DNA from: Cyanoderma ruficeps
Lineage: Eukaryota > Chordata > Aves > Passeriformes > Timaliidae
Assembly: GCA_008694505.1 (NCBI GenBank)
Contig: VZDJ01000219.1
Span: 13,515,261-13,579,260, forward strand
DNA length: 64,000 nucleotides
Reading direction: 5' to 3'
Part shown: one piece after another, positions 12,567 to 23,372 of the stretch
Layout: each line of letters opens with the position of its first letter
How positions within the stretch are numbered: position 1 is the stretch's first letter
The notes under the pieces: model-generated
What the model was told of the DNA's origin: nothing
Databases searched by the model: none
The model's input: the letters and a program-made list of their open reading frames with translations, nothing else
Translations under genes and position numbers: made by a program

Positions 12567-15180
12567 CTTACAGCCTTGGGAGGTAAAACACTGTGCTGAA
12601 GGAAACCTTCCTTGCCAAGGTTGCTGTGTCACATCTTCTCTAACTCTGAACAAAATCCGCATTTCCTGTTCCTTGCTGATCCTAAGGCAGAGTGTGGGGA
12701 TGGATTGTCTCCTGTGGTGGGGATTAAAGCAGATTCATGCCAGAACTTCTCCAGGTGGCTCCTCTGCTCCTGCCTTCGGAGCTGTGCCAAAGCCTTGGGA
12801 TCTCCTGAGCAGGGTCATGGGGGCTGAGGGTGATTCCCTGGATCCTGGCTCTGTGGAGTTTTGGGAATTGGTGAGAGTTGCTTGTGGAAAAAAGGTGCCT
12901 CCATTTCCCTCCTCATAAAATGGAAGTTCTGCTTCTCCCAACCTCGCTGTGCTCGCCAAATGTTTTCAGATAAACAGATGAAAAGTTGCTCCGAGGAGGG
13001 GCCTCGAGGGATGTGAATTAGCCCTCAGCAGACCTTCCACTGGAGTTAATGAGATGGAGAATGAATAACCCCACGGGGTGGGTCAAGCTACACTAGCCCT
13101 GTCCCTGTGTGCATAATTGATGGTGCCCACGTGCAGAGCTCTGCTCAGCAGTGTCCTGGCTCGGGTTCTGCCCCCTCAGCCACCTGGCACAGCTGAAACC
13201 AATCCCTCTGTGCCCATCTGGCAGCCAGGGCCTGCAGCTCTGTCGGGGATTTGATGTCATTCCTGCTCCTGGGGTTGGGTTCCCCAGCCTGGCAGCGAGA
13301 GGGGAAGGCAGGAGCACTCCCTGCTCAGCCCCTGGGAAGGTGCTTCAGTGTCCCAGAGCTGAAAGCAGAGCCAGGACCTGCTCCCTGAGCCCGAGTTTCT
13401 CCTTGGAGAGTGGATTTGGGTGTGCTGGGGGGTTTCTTGGCTTCTGTGGTAGCAGCTGAGGCAGGAGCTGGGCATGTACGGCACGATGTCACTGAGGAAC
13501 GAGGCACGGAGGGGGAAGTGCAGCACCTTGCAAGGTAGGAATGCCAAACCTGCCCCAAACTTCTGTCACTAGGACCTCCAGGTGTCTGGCACGGTGGTTA
13601 TCTGTTGTTCTGGGCTTATGTGCAATCCCTGCTAGAAGGAACAGAACAGTCAGCTAACAAGTACAGAACAGCACTTCAAACATCTGGCATCTTTTCTCAG
13701 GGTAGCTGTAAGGCCTTGGTGTTCTGGACAAATTTTAGGGGTTTTTTTTTGGTTTTGTTTTCTTTTTTTTTTGTGTCTAGAGAAAAAGAAAACGCCAGAA
13801 CTGTGTGGTTTCTCCCACTTTTCCAGCTTCTTCCATTTGCAGTGGGCCTGTGTGGAGCTAAAGCAGATGATGCCTTCCCCTCTGGGGGGTAAAATAGAGC
13901 AGGGAGATGTGCTGTGCTGGAAGGAGCCACTGTTTGTGTTCCAGATAGGACAGGCTGCACCCAGGGCTGAGCAATGGATCTGAATTCAGCCCTCCTGGGG
14001 GGCTGGTGCACCTCAAGTGACTGAGCTCGGCGTTCGTGACTCTTGGTTTGGGTTGCTTTATTGTTAGATCTTCCTTTGGAAGTGCTATCACTCCTCAGGG
14101 CAAAAACTCCCACTTTCCCCCTCTGGCTGGGCTGCTGAGGTTGGAGAATTTGATTTTTGGCTTCTGCAGAAAGCCCGGGCTGCCTCCCCTGCTCTGGCCA
14201 GGCTGAAAGTTGAGGAAAGGTCTGGCTCAAGCAGATGCTTCCTGATCTAAAGCCAGCTCCTTAAGCTGAGCGTGCTTCCCGGGAAATGAGGTGGATTTGG
14301 TCAGGCTGTGGCCTCTGCGCCCAGCTACTTGATCTTCAACTTCTCCAGCACGCTCTGGGCTCACGCTCTGGCAGGGAAATTGCTGATGTTTAGGCCTTGT
14401 CTTTGTGAGCAGAGTTTAAACAAACCGAGCCCAGCTTGTCTCTGCAATGTGCCAGTAAATTCACGTTTTATTGGGACCAAGGGAGGTTTCCTGTGGTGCA
14501 TCCTGCCCAGATCAGATCAACAGAAGAGGCCACTCCTGGCCCTTTTCTTTGCTCTGTCATCTCCAGGCTCCCTTGAACTCATTTGTGTTTCGGTGAAGGT
14601 TTTGGAACCTGTTGGTAACAAATTGATTGTGATGGATATCAGCAATTCCCAGATCCCTCCCTCTGCCAGCAGAGCGTTATTGGCTTTGAGGTGATGGACA
14701 CGGTAAGAAACCCGGAGAGAAGGTGGCAGGGCCGTGGTTTGTTGGTGCAGGGCTCTGAATCTTCCTGGTTTATACTGAGTTCTGTGTTGAGACATAGCAA
14801 TTGTCCAAAAGACCAACGAGCAGTGCTCCGGTGCCCTGTCAGTGTAAAAGGAGGTGGATGTGTGGTTTGTGAAATTCTCTGCTTTCCAGGCCTTTAAAAT
14901 GTGATTTGTGAAGCAGTCAAACTTTCTTCCCTGTTCATAGATCAAGAAAACCCATGTCCCGTCTGGAGCTCTTTGGTAGGCTCCTATCTGCAGAAGAGCA
15001 TAGAACAAATGCTTCTTAAATTTGGGAAAGTAAATTCTGTGTAAAATGCTCAAATTCTGGGGGGATTTCTCAGCATTCCTCAGCTGAGAGAGCTTCCAGC
15101 AGCTCCTGACTCACCAGCAGAAGTGTCCTTCAGACTGGGAACAAATCCTTGGATCCATCTCCTTGCAGGTCTCTCATTGA
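12567..15180. other. Unique non-coding DNA
   Basis: No repeat family, RNA gene or exon recognised. The longest frames (13697-14230 and 14517-15053, minus strand, about 178 codons each) show no domain, signal peptide or codon periodicity that I could defend. Confidence 0.6.
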
Positions 15181-15655
15181 GGGGCTGAAGCGCGTCCAGG
15201 GCAGGGGATGGAGCTGGGGAAGGGTCTGGAACCCCAGGAGAGGCTGAGGGAGCTGGGGAAGGGTCTGGAGCCCCAGGAGGGGCTGAGGGAGCTGGGAAAG
15301 GGGCTGAGCCTGGAGAAAAGGAGGCTCAGGGGGGATTTGGGGCCCTGCACAACTCCCTGCCAGGAGGGGACAGCCGGGGGGGTAGGGCTCTGCTCCCAGG
15401 GAACAGGGACAGCAGGAGAGAGAACGGCCTCAGGCTGGGCCAGGGGAGGCTCAGGGTGGACAGCAGCAGGAATTTCTCCATGGAAAGGGTGCTCAGGCCT
15501 TGGAAGTGCCCAGGGAGGTTTGGATCCCCATCCCTGGAGTGTCCCAGGAAGGGCTGGAGGTGGCACTCAGTGCTCTGGGCTGGGGATGGGTCACAGGTGG
15601 GACAACACAACCTGGGAGGGCTTTTCCACCCTCAGTGATCCTCAGGGACTCTGGG
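15181..15655 (+). mobile_element. CR1 LINE 3' remnant with ORF2 C-terminal coding segment
   Basis: About 475 bp of sense CR1. It translates in part to the end of CR1 ORF2: the conserved SLEKRRLRGDL motif is readable around 15310-15340, in a frame that also reads the repeats before it. Frameshifts break the frame afterwards. A 39-bp segment at the 5' side is present three times (15211, 15250, 15289). The 3' part carries the CAGCAGGAATTTCTCCATGG and GGTTTGGATCCCCATCCCTG blocks shared with the copies at 22, 30.7, 32.6 and 40.6 kb. This is a second subfamily, distinct from the 6.5-kb type. It is a dead fragment: the endonuclease and reverse-transcriptase core are absent. Confidence 0.93.
15211..15306 (+). 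repeat. 39-bp tandem triplication inside CR1
   Basis: Units start with GAGCTGGGRAAGG at 15211, 15250 and 15289, exactly 39 bp apart; the third diverges after about 18 bp into the normal ORF2 sequence. Because 39 is a multiple of three, the ORF2 reading frame is kept and repeats a 13-residue LGKGLEPQEGLRE-like peptide. Confidence 0.92.
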
Positions 15656-15867
15656 ATTTTTATGATTTATTATTACACCTGTCATTTGTCGGCGTTTCCT
15701 TCTGACCGCGAGTGACCTCCTCCAAAGACATCCTTCACCTTGGCTCCTTCCAGCACAGCTGAGACACCTCCAACCTCTTTGAAAACCCTTGTTTTAGGAG
15801 CAGCTGCCCACGGGGACATTCTCCAGAGCTCATTCTTGCAGCTTTTCTGTCTCTAGCAGCGGTTTCC

Positions 15868-16315
15868 ATGGCGGGAGAGGGCACAGGGGCCGCCGCTCCT
15901 TCTCCTCGTAGGGTTCAGAGGCACAACTGGCGCCGGGATTTTTGGCCTTGCGGTGGCAAAAGTGTCTCTGCCGAGGCTGCAGCGACACCCCGAGAGGCGG
16001 GGCAGGCTTTTGGAGAGAGGTTCAAGGCACAATTCTCTTTTCTTTCCTCCCACGGGCACGCCCAGAGCCTGCAGGCACCTGCTCCGAGCATCCTCCTCCT
16101 TGGAGCGGGGCTGGGCTTAGGTAACAGAGCTCAGCTTAGCACAGCTCCCGTTCCTCGCAGGAAGACAGAGGGAGAGGAACACGGGAGGCCACGTGTGCCG
16201 AATTTATTCATTCTGTGCCGAATTTATTCATTCTGTCATCTCCCTGGCTCCTCTTTACCCTCCTGTTCGGCTGGAGGCCGTGGGGAGGGAGGCAGCAGCG
16301 GCACAGAACGCTCGG
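15868..16315. promoter_or_regulatory. CpG-dense stretch, possible small CpG island
   Basis: By hand I count 27 CpG dinucleotides between 15869 and 16315, while 16381-16680 has about one. This is the only such concentration I found in the window. An ATG in a purine-poor but G-following context lies at 15868 (TTCCATGG), its frame stays open to 16428, and a donor-like TTAG/GTAACA sits at 16120/16121. These facts fit either a small promoter and first exon or a chance GC-rich patch; no homology supports a protein. Strand is not established, although the ATG and donor are on the plus strand. Confidence 0.3.
16196..16236. repeat. 20-bp direct duplication
   Basis: TGCCGAATTTATTCATTCTG occurs twice in immediate succession (16196 and 16216) with no mismatch, a recent tandem duplication at the right side of the CpG-dense stretch. 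Confidence 0.95.
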
Positions 16316-19300
16316 TGAGGAGCAGGATCAACACAAGATCTGCAGCTCCGTTTGTTTCTCTGGGAGGGGGATTTTGTTACCTGGTCACAGCCAGCTCACT
16401 CAGGGCAGTGAAATGCAACATGCAATGACCCTAGGCTGGGAGTTTAAAGCCTCGGCTTGCCCACCCAGGCACATTTTAAATTATATTCCCCCCCCCCCTT
16501 TTTTCTTTGTGTGTCCTCTGTTCCCCAGAATAGTAATCAGCTGGAGATCTGTGTTTTCTACCCACTCCTTTCCTCACAGGAGTTGTGCTGGTGGAGTGGA
16601 TGCTGCCTGTGAGAACCTCTCCTTCACAACATGGGGTTTTTTTTTTTAAATAGTCACTTTTGTAGTTTCCCCCTTCCTTTCATTTCCCTTGCCAGTGTTT
16701 ATTCAGGAAAAAAAAAGTGAGATGTGGGTGAGCCCCAAAGGGCAGCTCTGCCCTGGGTTGAAGCGAAGTGGAGGGGATGAGGCAGGAGCTGTGGAGAGCT
16801 GTGGCCACGGGGGTTTCCATTGCATTTTCCTGCAGCATTCCTTATTTCCTGGGCTTGAACTTCTCCCAGCAGAGAAGTTCAGGGTGTCTGTGCCTGCCAC
16901 AGGCTCTGGGTGTGCCCTGTCCCTGCCCTGCACACCCCGAGCTGCTGCTGGCACACACAACATCCCCCAGACCAGGGGATTTTGCTCAGCGATGCCTGTG
17001 GGAATTCCCTCCTCACTTCGAAGGTTTGAACAGGCTTTCTGCTGTTGTTTTGTTTTATTTCCCCCCTCTCCATTGATAATTTTTGACCTTTTTTGACAGA
17101 AGCCAGTGTTAACACTGAGAAAAGGATTAAACCACCGACTGAAAACGGCATGAGAAAAATCTGGGGGAAACAGAGATTTTTTTTTTTTTTCACTCAGTTC
17201 ACAAATTCTGTAAAGAACAAGCAGGAAAACATGATCTTCCCTGTTGTAATTTCATTATAGGAAACAGCCTGGGCCCCAAATGTGGGGAAATGCTGTGGGG
17301 GAGGTGTTTTCTGGGGGCTGTTGAGCACCAAAGAGATTTGGGACGCAGGAGGAGGAGGATGTGTCTCCCTCTCACAGGATGCTCACCCCTCACCCCACCA
17401 GCCAACACAGTCTCCTGAGACCCACGAACCTCTCTGAATCTTCTACTCCAGAAATCACTTGGGTTTAGGTGTTTTCCCCCTAGTTTTGGTTCAGAGAGAG
17501 TGAAATCTCTATCAACCTGCCAGCCACAAACACGAGTGGAGGATCCTGTCTACCCCTGTCAGCCCCTCTGTGCTCAGGGCTCATCTCTGAGCTTACAGCC
17601 CAGCCTGAGCTTGGGAGAACTCAGCATTTGCAATTCGGGATTTCAGAATAACCAGGAAACGAGAGACTCTTTCCCAACCCCACAAACACACACACACAGC
17701 AATGCTTAATTCTTGTCATGCCCAGGCCTGGGGGCTGTTTATATCCAGCACTGCCTGTTTATATGTGGAGTTCATCTCCTCAAGTGAAGACAGATTAAGC
17801 AGCGGGGTGAACAGACCAGTTATGTGAACTATGGGATTTCCAGGCTAGAAATTCTGCCAAGACCAAGCCAGACGACTTGGTAGCACAGCAGTGTTTCTCA
17901 TTAATGTACATGGAAAGTTGTGCCTTGCTGATAATGCACAACAGCATCCTGTTGGGAGGTTTGGGAACCCATCTGGGAGCAGCTATCGGAGCTGTATTCC
18001 AGGCTGGATTGAGTTGTCTCGCTTTCCTCTGCGTTTTCTCCTCTGACAAGGGAAAAAAAAAAAAAAGAAAAAAAGTAGTGCATTGACATCCTGAAATATG
18101 TGGGAATATCAGTGAGTGGTTTGGTTTGCTGAGCAGAAATAAGATGATTATACCCTCCCTTCCCTGCCTGCAGCCGTCCCTTGCCGTTTGTGGTTTGCTG
18201 GGTAAGTGGTTGTGGTGCCCATCTTCCATCCCAGGACAAATTATTTCCAACTTGAAAATAAGATTACCTGCCATAATTGCATGTGGTGGTTTCCTCCTCT
18301 GCTGCCAAGTGTGGATGCTGATGCTCGGATTTGTGGGTTGGCTGCTTTTGTAATTCTGCGTGGAGAATATTCCCCAGCACTGTTAACGCTTCCAGGGCCA
18401 GCAGAAAAGAGCCCCAGCCTTGTGTCCTGACCTGGGAATTGGTGGCTCGTTCTGCTGGGAATTCAGGGCAAAAAAAAAGAAAGGAAAACCATGAAACCAC
18501 GAAAACCACGAAACCAGAAAGGAAAACCTTTCTTCTCTGCACAAAAGAAAGGAACCACGTCTCTGTGTTCCCATTCCTAACTAATTTTTTGTCCTGTTTT
18601 TTTCCCCCCCTACCCCACCTCCTCCCTGTCCTGGAAAAAGGCGTTTTAGTTCCAAATCCTTGTTTATGGCAGGCTCTGGAGCAGAGGGTGTGTCTCCAGC
18701 GTCTGGCACAAAAGGTTACAGCCACCATCCTCCAAATAAAAACAGGCCACTTGGTCTCGTTGTTGGGGGACCAAAACCCCCAAACAATCCCCGGTGGACC
18801 GGGCTGGGAGGTGCCCAAATTCCCTGGGAATCTGAGCCTTCAAACGATCTCCTGGATTTGAGGCTTGCTGTCCTTGCTGCTGGCAATGTGCATCCCCGGG
18901 ATGAGATTTCCAACATTTCCCCGATTTAAAGCACAGCTCCTATTTCTGGCAGTCTCCCGTGCTGGAGCTGCGGGGAAAACCCCTGATAAGGGACACAATT
19001 GTGCCCGGAGGGGTTTTGTCTGCCAGCCCGGCTCCTTCCAGCCTTCCCCTTCTTTGTGTTGGAGGAGGAAGCTGGCAAAGGGCTGGGATTGTTCAGGGCT
19101 GGAGAACAGCTCCTGCCTCGGGTGTGCCCGGGCTGGGGCTTTTGAGCTGCTCCATCACGGTGGGTTGATAGGAAGGGAAAGGATTGAAGAGCTTGGGCTG
19201 TCCTGGAGGATGAGCAGAAACCAGCAAAGCTCTCCTTCCCAGCTGTGGGTTAAACATCTCTGCATCAGCTCAGCAGCCCCTGCCTGCAGCACCTTCCCAC

Positions 19301-19910
19301 TGCCTGCAGGAGCATCCCTTATGAATTGATAATTCCAAAAGTTTCTGCCTATTTTGAGGCGTTTTTCATCCCTTTTCTCACTGCCCATCGCAACGATCCG
19401 TTCAGCCTGTCACTGGCATCCATGTGGGGATGCTTCCTGAAGAGCTAAAAAGGTGTAGCTGGAATTAATATTCTCATTTTCTGGTAGTTTTTTTTCTTGA
19501 GGGGGGGAGTTATGTTGCTTGAGGATGTGAAAAAAAAATATGGGTCAGCCAGTCCCCAAATCAGCCTGAATTCCTTGTGGGGAGTGTCACGTCTCCAGTT
19601 GTGCCTGACTGCTGAGAGGACAGGAGAGATAGCTCTGATTCATGGGAGGGAGGGAGAAAAGTGATTAAAGAGCTTTGGACTCGGTTTAGAGATCCCACAG
19701 AAATGCCCAGGAACGAGGAAATATGGTTTTGACCCTGAAATGACAGTGATGTGCACGGAAACACCTTGTCCTGCAGGGCAGCCTGAATTCAGAGCAGCGT
19801 CTGGAGAGTTCTCCACTGAGCTGGAGAAAACCTGGGGGAGTTTTTATGGGCCAGTGAGTGTTTCCCAAGTATTTGGAGGCTTTAGCTTCATCTCACTGTC
19901 CATGCTTTCC
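16316..19910. other. Unique non-coding DNA with short low-complexity runs
   Basis: No gene or repeat family recognised. Small items are a C run at 16490-16498, a T run at 17178-17190, a CA run at 17686-17699, an A-rich tract at 18052-18074 and an AAACCACGA-type run at 18484-18527. Confidence 0.6.
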
Positions 19911-20032
19911 TTATTTTTTTTTCTTATTTTTCCCCCTTATTTTATTTTTTTTCTATTTTCTTTAATATTTAAAAATTTTTTCTTTTTCTATTTTCTTTAA
20001 TTTTTTTAAAATTTTTATTTTTCTATTCCTTT
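19911..20032. repeat. T-rich low-complexity tract
   Basis: About 120 bp made of T runs broken by single C or A, with a local near-duplication of TTTCTATTTTCTTTAAT-like sequence. It may be an old poly(A) tail on the minus strand, but no element body is seen at 20033 onward. Confidence 0.85.
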
Positions 20033-20984
20033 CAGCTCTCCCAGATCCTGCTGAGTTATTTCAGATTCTCAGCAGCAGCAGCAGCTGCCTGTGAGTCTCT
20101 GGCTGATGGAGAATGAGCAGCGAGGGCTGCCCTGGGGTTGCAGAGTGTTCCAATTTGGCAAGAAACTCCTCTTGGCCTTTCAGTATTTTTTTCCTTTAGA
20201 AAAGCACAGTTCTTATCTTGTGAAAATATAGATATTTTCTCCATAAAGACAGAATTTTCCTAGTTAAACATCCTGGCTCGTCTCCTCTAACAAACATCAT
20301 CCCTTTGTTATTTGGGTTTATTTGCCAGATTTTTATGATTATTAAATAGGAGCAGGGAAAATAATGCTTTGTGGGTCTGGCTCAACTTTTTAAAGACCTT
20401 AATTCTGTAAAAACACCTTCCTCACCTGCTGTCCTCTCTCAGGAGTTGCATAGCAACCACCTGCCCTCTCAGGTCCTGCCTTGAACAGAGCATTTCTTGT
20501 GGAGAGGCTGAACTTGACTTAAAAATAGATATTTTGCCCCTGATGAGTCATTTTTCCACGGGAAAAAAAAAATATTTGAGCATGGCTAAACTAAACGTCA
20601 CAAATTCGATCTCCAGTGGACGTTTCTTGACATTTCTCAAATGTTTTGGGGCTGGCACAGCTGAATTTAAACTGGGGGGAGGATTGGGCTGATGTTCAAC
20701 TCCCATCCAGAGGGTTGAGGAGATGCCCAGAGCATGGAAGGGCAATTTCCCCTGGAAGGGAATCCTGTAGAGAGTTCCACCAGGTGTTTGTATGGGATCA
20801 TCCCTTGGGTGAGCTCTTTAACCCCTGGCCGAGGAGATAAAAGAGAAATTTCAGCTGTTGTGGAGGAGTCTGATCCTTTGGAGTGGAATCCTCTGCCAAA
20901 GCTCCCCGAGGGTTCTGCTCAGGGACGAGCAAAACTTTGCATCTGAGCCATGCCAACAGTTCCAGCTCCAAGCCAGGGGTTTGG
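20033..20984. other. Unique non-coding DNA
   Basis: No repeat or exon recognised; a short CAG run (20072-20086) is the only notable motif. Confidence 0.6.
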
Positions 20985-21207
20985 AGGGGATGTTAGAAAA
21001 CAAATTTTTATTGTGAGGGTGGGGAGGTCCTGGCACAGGGTGCCCAGAGAAGCTGGAGCTGCCTCTGGATCCCTGGCAGTGCCCAAGGCCAGGTTGGGTG
21101 GGTTTGGAGCCACCTGGGACAGTGGGAGGTGTCCCTGCCCATGGCTGGGGTGGCACTGGATGGGCTTTAAGGTCCTCCCAAACCCATTCAGTCCTTCTAT
21201 GACTCTT
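20985..21207 (+). mobile_element. CR1 LINE, 5'-truncated 3' end
   Basis: Sense CR1, about 220 bp, of the same subfamily as the 6.5-kb and 9.4-kb copies. It starts at a degenerate GGATGTTAGAAAACAAATTT, continues through GTGAGGGTGGGGAGGTCCTG and ends ATTCAGTCCTTCTATGACTC. It is more diverged and has a short insertion (GGTGGGTTTGG) in the middle. Confidence 0.93.
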
Positions 21208-21850
21208 CCTTTTTTTCCTGTTCAGAAATGAGGAGATAAATAAAATACTTTGGGGCTATTCACCACTTTAAAATTGGTTCTGCCCCTGGCCCTGTTGCAG
21301 GAGACAGAGAACACCACTCCTGGTTTGCACAGCTCTGTGGTAAAACACACGGACAGCGTAGGAAGGGCTGAGGAAAAGGTGATTTTCCAGTGCCTTGTAA
21401 ACTGAGGATACTTCCCCAAATCCACATCCCTTTGCAGAGTCAGTTTCCCTGGGGAGTGGAGGCTCCCCCCTGGATGATGAGGGGCAGCAGTGGCAGGAGG
21501 CAGCAGGGCTGGGAGGGGACTGATGAGAACCCTGAACCGCGGCCAGCGTGGGGGAGATGAAAACCCCTCAGGGACGGTTCTGCCAAAGGCCAACACCTGA
21601 TGGGACTTGAACCAGAGCAGCTTTTCTCAGATTTTTTTCAGAAGTTTGGGCTTTGGTGTGACCCCCTGAGTGAGCAGCCCTGCAGGGTGGGGCAGGACTG
21701 GCTGCAGGGCTGGGCTGGGGTGGGAATGCTGCGAGGGGCTGAGCTGTGCCAGCACGGGCACTTTGTACAGCCCTGACTGAGGGATCACCTGGAGCTGCTG
21801 CTCCCCCAAACCCAGAGGAGCCTCTGTGCTTCCACAGGGGCTCCCTGCAC
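21208..21850. other. Unique non-coding DNA between two CR1 copies
   Basis: No repeat or gene recognised in these 640 bp. Confidence 0.55.
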
Positions 21851-22116
21851 AATCCCTGAGGATCACTGAGCAGATCCCAGGGAACACTGAGGTTGGAAAA
21901 GGCCTCCCAGGCCGTGGAGTCTCAGCTGTGCCCCATCCCCAGCCCAGAGCTCTGAGTGCCACCTCCAGCCCTTCCTGGGACACTCCAGGGATGGGGATCC
22001 AAACCTCCCTGGGCACTTCCAAGGCCTGAGCACCCTTTCCATGGAGAAATTCCTGCTGCTGTCCACCCTGAGCCTCCCCTGGCCCAGCCTGAGGCCGTTC
22101 CCTCTCCTCCTGTCCT
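21851..22116 (-). mobile_element. CR1 LINE 3' fragment, second subfamily
   Basis: Reverse complement of the same 3' end as the 15.4-, 32.7- and 40.7-kb copies: AGGTTGGAAAAGGCCTCCCA, CTCTGAGTGCCACCTCCAGC, GGGGATCCAAACCTCCCTGG, CACCCTTTCCATGGAGAAAT and GGCCCAGCCTGAGGCCGTTC follow in order. A 20-bp extra block (around 21868-21890) separates the tail from the body. The minus-strand frame still reads the NFSMERVLRP piece of the ORF2 C-terminus. Confidence 0.94.
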
Positions 22117-22866
22117 TGTGGGTTTTACTCTCCCAAGCCAGCTCAGCCACGGCTTTTATTGTATCCCACGAGCCTCTCTCCATCTCACTTTCAGCAAACT
22201 ATAAATGCCTGTTCATAACAGGACCTTCACATCGTGCAAATATGTTTGGATCTCGTTATGTCTGTTTTCCCTCACGGGATTTCTCTGTGAAATCTATTTG
22301 CTAAACGAGGCTTTCATCCCCTAAGGCCCTGCAAATTTCTTGTGCAACCTCTGCCTTTGTGTTCTGCATTATGCCTGAATTTTTTTATTTTTTTTCAGGC
22401 TAAACAGATAACCTTGAGGCCCAGTGTGATTTTCTTTCCCTGTTAGTCCTTTTATAAGACCACGGGACTCTGTGAAATATGGATTCTTCGGGGGTTATGA
22501 AGAAAAATAAAAATTCCAAGTATCCCCGAGGAGGGGAAATAAAGGCAGCAGCAGGGTTTTGTTAACATTTAGGCAGAACCAGCCAGGAGAATGACACTGT
22601 CCAGATGGAAAGAGCCACTTCCTGGCTGTAAAGATAACTCACTAAAGGAAACATAAGCTGTGGCTGTGCTGGCGATGAGAAACACAACCAGTGCCAAGAA
22701 TTCACCCCAAGCCCGGTGGGAGCTGCCTCTTTTCTTTCCCTCGTGCTAAGGGTTCAAGTTTACTTAGTTGGGAAAAATGCCCAGCATTTCCTGAGGAGAT
22801 GGGGTGGCCCTGGAGGCCCAAGGCTCATGTGGGCCCTCAAGAGCTGGGCTGGTTTCTTGCTGTGCA
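22117..22866. other. Unique non-coding DNA
   Basis: No repeat recognised. Positions 22195-22380 have a motif-dense, low-GC character that could be conserved non-coding DNA; there is no exon. Confidence 0.5.
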
Positions 22867-23045
22867 AGAATCACAGAGAATTCTGAGTTGGAAAGGACCC
22901 ACAGATCATCCAAGACCAACAATCCCACCCTGGGCATCCCTGGAGCAGTGTCCAAGCTCTCCTGGAGCTCTGGCAGCCTCAGGGCAGTGCTCAGCACCCT
23001 CTGGGGGAAGAACCTTTCCCAAAATCTGACCCAAGCCTCCCCTGG
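22867..23045 (-). mobile_element. CR1 LINE, 3' part, interrupted by an LTR
   Basis: Reverse-complement CR1 of an older type. It runs from AATCACAGAGAATTCTGAGT and GGAAAGGACCCACAGATCAT through a CTGGGCATCCCTGGAGCAG-like block to AAGCCTCCCCTGG at its right edge. That last motif continues as CTGGCACAGCTTCAGCCCTC on the far side of the LTR at 23344, so the two pieces are one CR1 copy. Confidence 0.85.
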
Positions 23046-23343
23046 TGTCACTAGACACACACGAAAAAACTACACTCACCCATCAGGTTGTGAGGCGAGA
23101 AAGAAGAAAGCAGTTTATTTAGGTTTAGGATTTAAATAGGGTTTGGACTTTGACCAGCAACTGGGGAATGGGGTTAACACCTCTCCGACCCCACTGGTCA
23201 AACCAGAAGTCCATCAGTTTGTCCTTCCCCCTGGAAGGGAATGTATCATTTACAAAACATCGGCCTTTGTTTATGTCACCAACGTGAGAACTCCAGCACA
23301 GAAACGTAAAAACATCAAAAGACTCTGAAAAATCAGGGCAACA
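23046..23343 (-). mobile_element. Solo LTR, class II (ERVK-like), nested in CR1
   Basis: A 298-bp block starting TGTCAC and ending CAACA on the plus strand, so TG...CA in its own direction. It is flanked by CCCTGG (23040-23045) and GCCTGG (23344-23349), a 6-bp target-site duplication with one mismatch; six bases is the usual size for class II/ERVK integrases. In LTR sense there is an AATAAA at 23119-23114 just after a TATA-like TTTAAAT at about 23135. No internal retroviral sequence remains, so LTR-LTR recombination has removed the body. It shares its architecture and the sense start TGTTGCCCTGA with the LTR at 25.7 kb. Confidence 0.78.
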
Positions 23344-23372
23344 GCCTGGCACAGCTTCAGCCCTCTCCCCGG
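23344..23372 (-). mobile_element. CR1 LINE, 5' continuation after the LTR
   Basis: CTGGCACAGCTTCAGCCCTC fits directly onto the CR1 piece that ends at 23045, matching the CR1 antisense order CCTCCCCTGGCACAACTTGA. The match fades after about 30 bp, marking the 5' truncation of this CR1 copy. Confidence 0.7.
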
